Shown here in pieces: positions 40,117 through 48,229 of a stretch of 64,000 bases of DNA. Positions within the stretch are counted from its first letter, which is position 1, and each line of letters starts with the position of its first letter. The DNA is taken from the NCBI GenBank assembly GCA_907165275.2, contig CAJRBF020000012.1:186001-250000 (forward strand), in the 5' to 3' direction. A program made the translations under genes and the position numbers. The stretch is from Zygaena filipendulae. Its lineage: Eukaryota > Arthropoda > Insecta > Lepidoptera > Zygaenidae. Below the pieces are notes generated by a model that saw nothing but the letters and a program-made list of their open reading frames with translations, ran no database searches and was not told where the DNA came from.

Positions 40117-41115
40117 CTACTTAAAACCTTTGTCACTAAAAAATACAGGTTCGCTATCAGTAAACAGCTCGTGTGCTTTGTGCATAAACTTTTGCAAGGC
40201 TCCCCACTGCGAAGTATCCCGATTTAATTTTAATTTCAAAGCCACTTGCGCTGACCGCCACCGTTGATCTGGCTGTGCGGTCGCAGCCTCTTCAGTATTA
40301 TAAACTCGTACCTCTATATAAAAATCTCCTTCCAGATGTTTATCCCGGCGAACTTTCCCGCCGGGGACTCGAGTGCTGAGGTAGGTCTGGAGGCCGGTGT
40401 TGGTAGACAGCTTATTTGTTTGTTTTGTCACCGGCTCCAGACCGAAGAGGCCTCGTTCGTATTCCGAGCTGTCAAAAAAATAAAATAAAAAAATGTTACA
40501 CAACTTAACCGATATTACCCATTATCTACCTAAAAGTCTAAAAGATAAATAATGAACAAGTTAAATTTTAAAATAAATTTTTTAGTTTGTAACTTATAAT
40601 AAATAAGTTGGTTCACAGTAACCGGTTAATAAGGCTACTGCTGTATAAAATATATAGGAATGTATAGTATAAAACACTCAAGCCACTACAAAAATTGTCG
40701 TGGTTCGATAGCAAACAGATGGCAACACGGCATAACACACAAGAAATAAAGTTCAAAACAGACATTTCAAAATACTAATAGGTATTCAATGTAAAATTTC
40801 TATTTACCCACCTCGTTGAAGTCGACGCACTCCTGCTGTCGCTGCTGCGGCTACTGGTGTCAGGCTTCTTTTTGGATCTGTAAAATACATTTTAATTTTT
40901 CATTACTAAATGTTAAAGACAACTATTGCATAAATCCCCCAGTGCAACATCATATTAAACTAAAAAATCTTATTAAACAGTGCATAAACAATTCTTACCT
41001 AACCGACAATGCCGAAGCCTCTAGCGCTCTTTTCGGTGCCCTTTTTTTTGGCTTTTCTACCGGCGCGGCAGCCACTGCACCCTGGATCTCATCCGATGAA
41101 TACTCAATATCCGAC
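40117..41115 (-). CDS. Probable spliced leftward gene in Maverick (three visible coding exons)
   Basis: On the minus strand, 41115-40999, 40877-40812 and 40468-40117 are bounded by good splice sites: acceptors TTTCAG|G, TTTTACAG|A and TTTTGACAG|C; donors TTAG|GTAAGA and CGAG|GTGGGT. They join in one open frame. The product is basic and serine-rich at first (EKPKKRAPKRALE, SSRSSDSRS), then a compact domain (YLSTRVPGGKVRRDKHLEGD, FYIEVRVYNTEE, ALKLKLNRD) ending SDKGFK. A further 5' exon probably ends at 41372 (ATGTAC|GTAAGT), but it does not supply an ATG in phase, so the start is unresolved. The GC content is higher than in its neighbours. Function unknown. Confidence 0.55.
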
Positions 41116-41823
41116 CTGAAATTTAAAACATTATTTGTTATAACTTTTATTTAATTTTTTTTTACAGTACACAACACATATGACATGTTCTTAAACACAT
41201 TTTATCTTGCCAAATAATTTAAATCAGATGCGTATCCTAAATTATGTGTACCTAATTTGTTAACACAATGACTTTACAACAACTTCACACAATAACTTTA
41301 AAACCATAATATAGAACCTCCAAATTATTCTCAATAAATTAGAATAAAATGTAAATAATGCAAGTACTTACGTACATTTTTGATTTATCCTTACTGCGTC
41401 GATGCACTTTAATCAAGAGATGAATTAATTATAATGCCATTTAATTGACACCCGTGTTTTTATAGAGCAAAAAAAACAAACTAAGCAAAATGTCTTTACC
41501 ACAGATGATGGAACGAACTAGATATGGCATCGAGCGTAACGTAACGAATTCGGTAAATACGTGTACCTACTTACTTTTTCATGAACACATTGATTTGCGT
41601 TATACAATTGCAGAATAAAAGTAGATTTTCGAAATATAACCAAAATTCAAAAACAGTAACTAAGTATTTGTTCCTTGAAATAAAAATATGCACACGAGCA
41701 TTTGTGTTTATAATTTCCACTGATATCCCCTCCACGCCTCTTTCTATTATTTACCTACCATAAATCGCGCCGACTGCCCCGACAAACTTTGAGCGCGACT
41801 CATTTGTATACTACACCGATAAG
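41116..41823. promoter_or_regulatory. Divergent promoter region between spliced gene and IAP
   Basis: AT-rich. It holds the putative 5' exon end of the leftward gene (41372) and, at 41588-41660, one copy of a ~75-bp direct repeat whose other copy (42524-42600) lies just behind the IAP gene. No ORF of note. Confidence 0.45.
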
Positions 41824-42405
41824 ATGGCGCACGAACGGCAAACTCCTAGCGCCATGTCGAGTGAGGAGGAACGTTTAAACTCATTTGTAAATTGGCCACT
41901 GGCATACTTGTCACCGGAAAGTTTGGCAAAAAGTGGTTTCTATTTCATAGGTCGCGGTGACGAAGTGCGTTGTGCGTACTGCAATGTCGAGATAATGAAC
42001 TGGTTGCAACTCGACGAACCTGACCAAGAACACAGGCGGTGGTCACCGCGGTGTCCACTATTTCGCTCCATTGCTGATACATCATTTGATCGCGACGAGT
42101 GCGGCATATTCGGTGCAGACACCAATTATATAGACCCCCACGTTAAGACGCTTAGGGAACATGCGCAAAAAGAGCACCACCACAACAACGTTGTCGCCAA
42201 CACTACTACGCAAGTTCCTCACGAAACTGACGAGAAAATGTGCCAGGTAGATAAGTGTTGTAAAGTTTGTTTCGATGAAGAGTGCAATGTATGTTTGACG
42301 CCGTGCGGACATGTGGTTGCATGCGCCGCGTGTAGTTTTTCCATTCACAATTGTCCAGTGTGTAGACGTCCTATTGTAAATGTTGTAAGGTTGTATTTCT
42401 CTTGA
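41824..42405 (+). CDS. iap: Inhibitor of apoptosis protein: one BIR and a RING, 193 aa
   Basis: The BIR zinc ligands follow C-x2-C-x16-H-x6-C (Cys50, Cys53, His70, Cys77) in a fold starting RLNSFVNWPLAYLSPESLAK. The C-terminal RING (about residues 147-184: KVCFDEECNVCLTPCGHVVA, then CPVCRRP) gives ubiquitin-ligase activity. Such proteins bind caspases or reaper-type antagonists; insect viruses use them to keep infected cells alive. The length and single BIR resemble short viral IAPs more than cellular ones, which usually carry two or three BIRs. Higher GC than neighbours and the flanking direct repeats suggest capture. A second ATG lies ten codons inside. Confidence 0.93.
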   Translation: MAHERQTPSAMSSEEERLNSFVNWPLAYLSPESLAKSGFYFIGRGDEVRCAYCNVEIMNWLQLDEPDQEHRRWSPRCPLFRSIADTSFDRDECGIFGADTNYIDPHVKTLREHAQKEHHHNNVVANTTTQVPHETDEKMCQVDKCCKVCFDEECNVCLTPCGHVVACAACSFSIHNCPVCRRPIVNVVRLYFS

Positions 42406-44276
42406 ATGAAAAACAATAATTTAAAGTAATTTTTTGGTAAATACCAGTTATGACATTAAATTTGTTTGGATTAAACACGCTAAATATATATTATCGTTGT
42501 GTGTATTATTTATTCCCCATGTACATTGAATTACGTTATGCGATTGCAGAATACAAGTATATTTTTCAAAATATAACCGAAAATTGAAACTTCAAAAATG
42601 TAAATGTACCTACTTGTTAAAATAAAATTTCAAACTTATTAAGGAATGGACTAGATTCATAAGTTTCTCATCAATATGCCGCATCTATTATGTGTCGAGT
42701 GCAATGGTTCAATTATTTCCATTGTAACAAGTTACTGCATGCCAAGCAAATACTTATACTTACCGGTATCACCAATGATACTATTCTCATGTATTATCTA
42801 CCAGTTATTTCCTCGGTTTCGCTCACATGAATTCCAAACTCTCTCAGACATTTTTTTTTTTTTTTACGAAATGATAAGTAGGTATGACATTTTTGAACCC
42901 AAAGTATAAGTAGAGTAGGTATATCAAATTTTATGAAAAACCTTTCAATAATTCTGAAGATTGTTTGGATGGATAGAGATAAAAAAATATGGAACATTTA
43001 AATGGTTATTAATGTTTTTACAAATGCAAATAACACTCAGTTGAGTTTTTTAGAACAGAGTTATCTCGATATTACAGACAGAAAATCGTATTTTAGTTAT
43101 ATTTAGATTCAACTTGATGGGAAAGCGACGGCGCGCGATGACATTTCATCGAATTTTATAAATAATAAACATGCGCGGACCGTGGAACCGTGGTGATCAG
43201 CACTTTAGAGTTATGTGAACAATAAGTATACGTACTGATTGCAGAAACAGTACCTACAAACGACAAGTGCTTGAAGTCATAAAAATTATATTTTATACCT
43301 CTTAAATATATTATAAGCAAATATTTTTTGTAAACCGCGGGAAATAGTTCCAGCTTTAAGACTTCGTTATCACTGTCATAATTTCCAAATAGACCAATTT
43401 TCATGAGTTTTGGTATTTTGTTTTTCTACATAATAATTTATGTTTTGCGTTAAATTCTCAGATTAACTGTATGTTTATTAATGCAACGTAATAAAGACAT
43501 ACATGAACCATTTAAACAGAAACATGTGTGGTTATTACATATTTGCTAACCGTACCGAATGTCAAAGGTAAGTAAAAAAATAAAGATAAGTAGTAAGCGA
43601 AGCGAAGGGAAACATACAGTACAGTACAGTCTCTGCTGTTGCGATTTAGACATTGCGAGTGCTTAGAATCTTTGTGTTCACTGCGTAAAGTTATGGTGTC
43701 CTCGAGTCAATCTGATCACAAAATATGTGCTTTATTTATAACTCAGTGACGACTTGAGCAATCTAGCCCTAGTTTCTGATTTACAGAAGATCGTTGAGCC
43801 AATCTGGTGCCGAATTTGATTCGGCGACGACTTGAGCAATCTAGCCTGAAAATCTGAAACTTTGAAGATCGTTGAGCCAATCTGGTACTGAGTTTAAATA
43901 TATGCTTCAACATTAACTGTGGAGAGACACCTGACAATATAGTGAACATAATAGTTTCTAACATAAGTATAATTCAATTATTAAATTCAAAGTTTTTACG
44001 TATAACTTGTATGTGCTTATGTGTGATGAAAATACTTAATAGTTCCGCGGTACAGGCAGATAGTTCAGGTATGTTTTTATTTATTCATAATTTGGTAACT
44101 AAACATGCAAACGGGTTATTATTGTTTGTTTTTTGTTGTACGATCGACATGTGAATCTTTGCATGATCCATATGACAGATACATTTTTTAAATCAGTATA
44201 TTATAATAATTATTGTTTTCACCGCTCCTAGCGAAAGAACGACATTCGTTGTTTTGTTGCATGGTTGATCAAATAA
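42406..44276. other. Long right-end non-coding region of Maverick copy 1
   Basis: Almost 1.9 kb without a supported gene. It contains the second copy of the IAP-flanking repeat (42524-42600), a possible 82-aa minus-strand frame (43156-43404, MKIGLFGNYDSD..., with a donor-like TTGTAG|GTACTG) that I cannot assign, two tandem 78-bp units (43748-43903), and a subterminal zone with TGCATGATCC near 44160 that echoes the left end. Confidence 0.5.
43748..43903. repeat. Two tandem 78-bp units
   Basis: Both contain GACGACTTGAGCAATCTAGC and AAGATCGTTGAGCCAATCTG. Units start at 43748 and 43826. On the minus strand they would encode two similar peptides (TRLAQRSS...LDCSS). Confidence 0.75.
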
Positions 44277-44414
44277 ATGATCGATCCGACAAGTGAATCA
44301 TTTTGATTGGTATATATTGTATGGTCTGGACCATCGGAGTGATTTCGCGAGCGAGCACGTGCTCGCTCATTGCGAAAGAACGAAGTGGTCCAGAACATAC
44401 AATATATACCTACT
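44277..44414 (-). repeat. Right terminal inverted repeat of Maverick copy 1
   Basis: Reverse complement of 27692-27829, ending ...CCTACT, followed by the target-site copy GACAAA (44415-44420). Confidence 0.93.
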
Positions 44415-44929
44415 GACAAACATAAGAATCAAGATTATTCAAACTTAGCCTACAAGCCAATAGATTAGGTCGTCAATATAAACTAATGGTTTAGGCCGGT
44501 AAACAAACTAATAAAATAGAACACCGATATAATGTTAGGGAGGCAGGTCGTCACAAACAAACTAACAAAACTAGATCATCCACATAAATAGATTAAAAAT
44601 AGATCATCCACCTAAAGTTAGGAAAGAGGTCGCACGAAAGCAATAAAAATAGGGATTCGTCCGTGTACTAATCTAAAACCGTCCGTGTATTCGCTAAGCA
44701 TAAATTAGAGATCGTTCATGTATTAACTTTAGAATCTTAGCTATAAACTTAACCAAGCAAAAACTATGATGCAAATACCAAGACGATAGTTCAATCTCAA
44801 CCTAAAAGGATCATAGGTTACTGCACACAACGAAGTTAGAGTTCTAACCACTAGACAATCAGGCCAAATTAGAGATTATCGTAGTAAGAAGTAGATTGGA
44901 GGAAGTCGCGCGAGGGGGGGTAAGTTACA
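44415..44929 (+). repeat. 5' LTR of element B, distal part
   Basis: Matches 50422-50936 at a constant offset of 6007. It ends GTAAGTTACA, directly before the primer-binding site. Confidence 0.92.
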
Positions 44930-45694
44930 AATTGGTGCCGTGACCAGGATAATGGCTAAGTTAGAAATGTAAAAGCGACCGCGACAGCGAATCGCATGGT
45001 TGGCTTGCATAAATGTAAAAGCGACCGCGACAGTGAATCGCATGGTTGGCTTACATACGAATAAACGACCGCGACAGCGTATCGCATGGTTGAATCAAAT
45101 AAATATAAACGACCGCGACAGCGTATCGCATGGTTGACTAGAATGAATACAAATGGCCTAGGTCAATAAATGCATGGCTATTTAAACATAATAACGTAGG
45201 GGTTACACCCTACAAATTGATGTCGTAGTAAACCAGGATTCCTAATCAGGTTAAATTAAATTAACGTAAAATCGGGATCGTCATGGCTAGTTAAAGTAAA
45301 TTTCAAGTAGGGGTAAAATCCCTACAAATTGTTGCTTGTGAAAATGGAAAGGTCTTGAGATTGGACATCGGCTTGAAAGTGTTTGCATTATAAAAGTCAG
45401 GGGGGGGGTATTATAAGTTTGCATTTCTTTGCAGATTGCTAAGGAATGAAAATTTATATTGAAGTTAAAACTCTTGAAGAATAGGGAAATAAACGGTATA
45501 AAAATAAACTTTAACCGATTAGTTTGTCCAAGGTCGATCAGCTAGTGTTAGTGTGATTATACGTAAAAACTCTTAATAAATATAAAACATTTTCGTTCGC
45601 AATTTAGAAGCTTAAATTAGTTATTTTCCTTAGTTCGATTAAAGTAGTGAAATAAGTGATAAATAAAAAACAATTAAAATTAAAAACGTTTAAA
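44930..45694 (+). other. Leader of element B: primer-binding site and four tandem repeats
   Basis: The primer-binding site starts AATTGGTGCCGTGACCAGGA (44930), the same as in element A. Four units of 42-46 bases starting at 44971, 45017, 45061 and 45103 carry CGACCGCGACAG.G.ATCGCATGG. Downstream are T/A-rich sequences up to the ORF. No other gene. Confidence 0.75.
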
Positions 45695-47635
45695 ATGGGT
45701 AAGCGACAAGGCGCTAATTCGGACCCAGATAAATTGAAGAGTATTAGAGATTTTCCGCAACCTAAAGGGCTAAAACAATTACGCGCGTTCTTAGGACTTT
45801 GCAATTTCTATCGTAGATTTATTCGTGATTATAGTACGTTAATCTTACCGTTATGTAAGTTATTAAAGAAGCTTCAGGCGTGGAAATGGGGCAGTGAGGA
45901 ACAGAGGGCGTTCGAATTATTAAAAACTAGATTCATACAGACGGTAATGTTACATCATCCAGATTTTAATAAACCATATTATTTGCAAACAGATAGCTCA
46001 GGCATAGGGTTAGCTGGGGTACTCTATCAGTTAGATGACAAAAATGAAATGAAAGTATTAGGGTATCACAGTAGAACGTTGAAGGGGCCGGAATTAAATT
46101 GGACAGTTACAGAACAAGAGTTTTACGCGATAATTAGTAGTATTAAAAGGTTCGAAACGTATTTACGGGGAGCAAAATTTACGATCAAAACAGATCATAA
46201 GGCGTTAACGTTTATTAAAAACTGGAAGTTGTATAACAGTAGGGTTACGCGTTGGATATTATATTTGGAACAATTCGATTACACGGTGGAACACATATCG
46301 GGTAGACAAAATTTGGTTGCAGACATATTGTCAAGGTATCTCCCTGCCGGTAAACAAATACAAGAGGATAGGGAAAAATGTTTCGAGATACTATACGTGG
46401 AGAGCGCGGACAGCGTTGAGCTCAAGGAAAAATTAAATAAATTATCGGAATTGCAGTCATTAGATAACGAAATTAAAAATATTAGAGAACGTTTAGGACG
46501 TATAAGTGTTGCGCAGTGTAGATCTGATAGAATTACTTTACGTTGCAAATTGCGGGATAATATCTTGTATTATGATTCAATAGAAACGCGCAGGGAAGTC
46601 GTGTACCTTCCAAGAAGTTTAGTTAATGATGTAATTGATCAGGTGCACCTTGAGATGGGTCATCAAGGTGCTTATAAAATAATTAAATACATTAGAGATA
46701 GATTTTACTGGGGTTCACTTACCAAAGATGTTAGGAAGAGGGTTAAGGTTTGTCATATTTGTCAAATGTCGAAGAGCGAAAATATAAAATATGTAGGGCC
46801 GTGTCAATCAATATTGTCTAAGGACATAGGAGATATAGTTATGGCGGATCTTTATGGGCCATTACCAGCGGGTAATCTCGGGGCCAGATTTATAATAGTG
46901 TTTCAAGATTCGTTTGGTAAGTTTATTAAAATGTATTCATTGAAAAATGCAACCGGGAAAAGCGTTTTAACTAAATTTAAACATTTTACGGAAATAATCA
47001 AACCAAAAGCCATTATGACGGATAATGGAAAACAATTTATTAGTATAGTTTGGAAAGGGGGTGTAAGGGCGTTAGGTTGTAAACCAATTTATACGACTGT
47101 AAGAAATCCTAGACCTAACACCGTAGAGCGAGTAAACAAGGAGTTGGGTAGGTTGTTCAGGACTTATTGTCGCGCGAATCATAAGTCTTGGCCAACTATC
47201 TTACCAGCCTTGGAGGAATTATATAATAATAGTCATCACGATAGTACAGGCTTCACACCGTGTGAAATTATGTACGGCGAACCGAATAAAATTTCATTCG
47301 ACGATAAACTTAAACTCGAAAGAGAACCTTTAAATTTAGAACGTGTTAGAAATTTAGTTCAGGAAAATCTGAAAAATGCAAGCTTAATGCGTCGCTCGAA
47401 ATACGACAGGAAACACAGATTAATTTTGTTTCAAGTAGGAGACTTGGTAAAAATTCGGAAGGACAATAGGTCTGTTAAGGATAGGAAAGAGACTAAAAAG
47501 TTTGAGTTTCTATATGAGGGTCTTTATGTAGTGGCTGCGGTACCTTTTAATAATGTATACACGTTACACGACGTAAACACCGGAACCTTGAAAGGAAATT
47601 ATAACGCGATTCATTTATATAAATACTATAAATAA
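45695..47635 (+). CDS. pol: Element B deleted Gag-Pol: RNase H and integrase, 646 aa
   Basis: The first residues MGKR are those of gag. The frame then jumps to the end of reverse transcriptase (DPDKLKSIRDFPQPKGLKQL), so gag, protease and the catalytic RT core are gone. It continues with RNase H (TDSSGIGLAGVLYQ, KTDHKALTF, ADILSRY), the integrase zinc finger (HLEMGHQGAYK, CHICQMSK) and the integrase core: Asp in MADLYGPLP, Asp in MTDNGKQF, Glu in NTVERVNKE. It ends with a chromatin-tail region. The frame is fully open, so this is an internally deleted but still translatable ORF. The element could move only with help from a full relative such as element A. The ATG at 45695 is chosen; 13 codons upstream are open but begin GTG. 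Confidence 0.88.
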   Translation: MGKRQGANSDPDKLKSIRDFPQPKGLKQLRAFLGLCNFYRRFIRDYSTLILPLCKLLKKLQAWKWGSEEQRAFELLKTRFIQTVMLHHPDFNKPYYLQTDSSGIGLAGVLYQLDDKNEMKVLGYHSRTLKGPELNWTVTEQEFYAIISSIKRFETYLRGAKFTIKTDHKALTFIKNWKLYNSRVTRWILYLEQFDYTVEHISGRQNLVADILSRYLPAGKQIQEDREKCFEILYVESADSVELKEKLNKLSELQSLDNEIKNIRERLGRISVAQCRSDRITLRCKLRDNILYYDSIETRREVVYLPRSLVNDVIDQVHLEMGHQGAYKIIKYIRDRFYWGSLTKDVRKRVKVCHICQMSKSENIKYVGPCQSILSKDIGDIVMADLYGPLPAGNLGARFIIVFQDSFGKFIKMYSLKNATGKSVLTKFKHFTEIIKPKAIMTDNGKQFISIVWKGGVRALGCKPIYTTVRNPRPNTVERVNKELGRLFRTYCRANHKSWPTILPALEELYNNSHHDSTGFTPCEIMYGEPNKISFDDKLKLEREPLNLERVRNLVQENLKNASLMRRSKYDRKHRLILFQVGDLVKIRKDNRSVKDRKETKKFEFLYEGLYVVAAVPFNNVYTLHDVNTGTLKGNYNAIHLYKYYK

Positions 47636-48229
47636 ATAAAAGTGCTAGTAACTAATAAATGTCAAACTAATGCAAGTTAGGTATAAGATGTAAACAACTT
47701 ATGCGATTTAGATTAATATAATAGAATAGAATAGAATAGAAAAAAGTTTATTTGATACCATAAAGATAAAATAAGTACAATCGTGAGACTTAAACTAGAA
47801 TAGTTGGTACCAAAATGGCTACCACTCAGCATTATGCCTATATATAACTAAACAACTTATGTAACCTAAAATAATAATGTGATTGTAAATTTATTTTGAT
47901 TAAATAAATTGGGTCGGGGAGAAATGACTCAATCACATTCAATTGGCGTATCAGTATAGTTTGAAATTTAATACTAACAACTTGCTGTTAAATAACATCA
48001 TCAAAATTTTTCGTTCAACGAAATAAAATAAACATATCAATTTAGAGATAACAACGTTCAGAGATCGGTTAATGCGTTTCAGTATTGTATTGGTTACCAG
48101 TGAATGTGGTTGGAGGGGCGTTGGGGCGGTCGTTTCCCAAAAACCAAAATAAATTTATAACACACTTAGGCGGCGTTAGGAGATTAAAAGTTTAATTCCA
48201 CAGTGTTCCATTAAACTTTGGGGGGGGAT
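47636..48229 (+). other. 3' untranslated region of element B with a small insertion and polypurine tract
   Basis: No ORF. A 146-bp insertion (47704-47849) is flanked by a 12-bp duplication. The polypurine tract GGGGGGGGA lies directly before the 3' LTR (48220-48228). Confidence 0.7.
47704..47849 (-). mobile_element. Short retroposed fragment with 12-bp target duplication
   Basis: AAACAACTTATG occurs at 47692-47703 and 47850-47861. The insert has an (ATAGA)n run at one end, which on the minus strand reads as an AATAAACTTTTTTC plus (TTCTA)n tail. It is probably a 3' piece of a LINE or SINE; the family is not identified. Confidence 0.6.

Larger units (their letters stand above)
27692..44414 (+). 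mobile_element. Maverick/Polinton (adintovirus-like) copy 1, complete, 16,723 bp
   Basis: The element starts AG and ends CT, has 138-bp terminal inverted repeats and is flanked by GACAAA on both sides (27686-27691, 44415-44420). All of these are Polinton hallmarks. The empty site (GATAGACAAACATAAG) is preserved at 50419-50434 in the 3' LTR of the host element. It encodes PolB, chromodomain integrase, packaging ATPase, adenain-like protease, major and minor capsid proteins, a PLA2 protein and several accessory genes including an IAP. Nothing in the core set is broken. It is best seen as an integrated virus-like element related to adintoviruses. Confidence 0.96.

Noticed and set aside
42676..42909. 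77-aa plus-strand frame behind the IAP gene
   Set aside because: Rich in hydrophobic and low-complexity residues, ends in a poly(T)-derived run of Phe, no family or start context.
43156..43404. 82-aa minus-strand frame at the Maverick right end as a firm gene
   Set aside because: Has an ATG and a donor-like site, but no family, no second exon in sight and no copy to compare; left as a note only.
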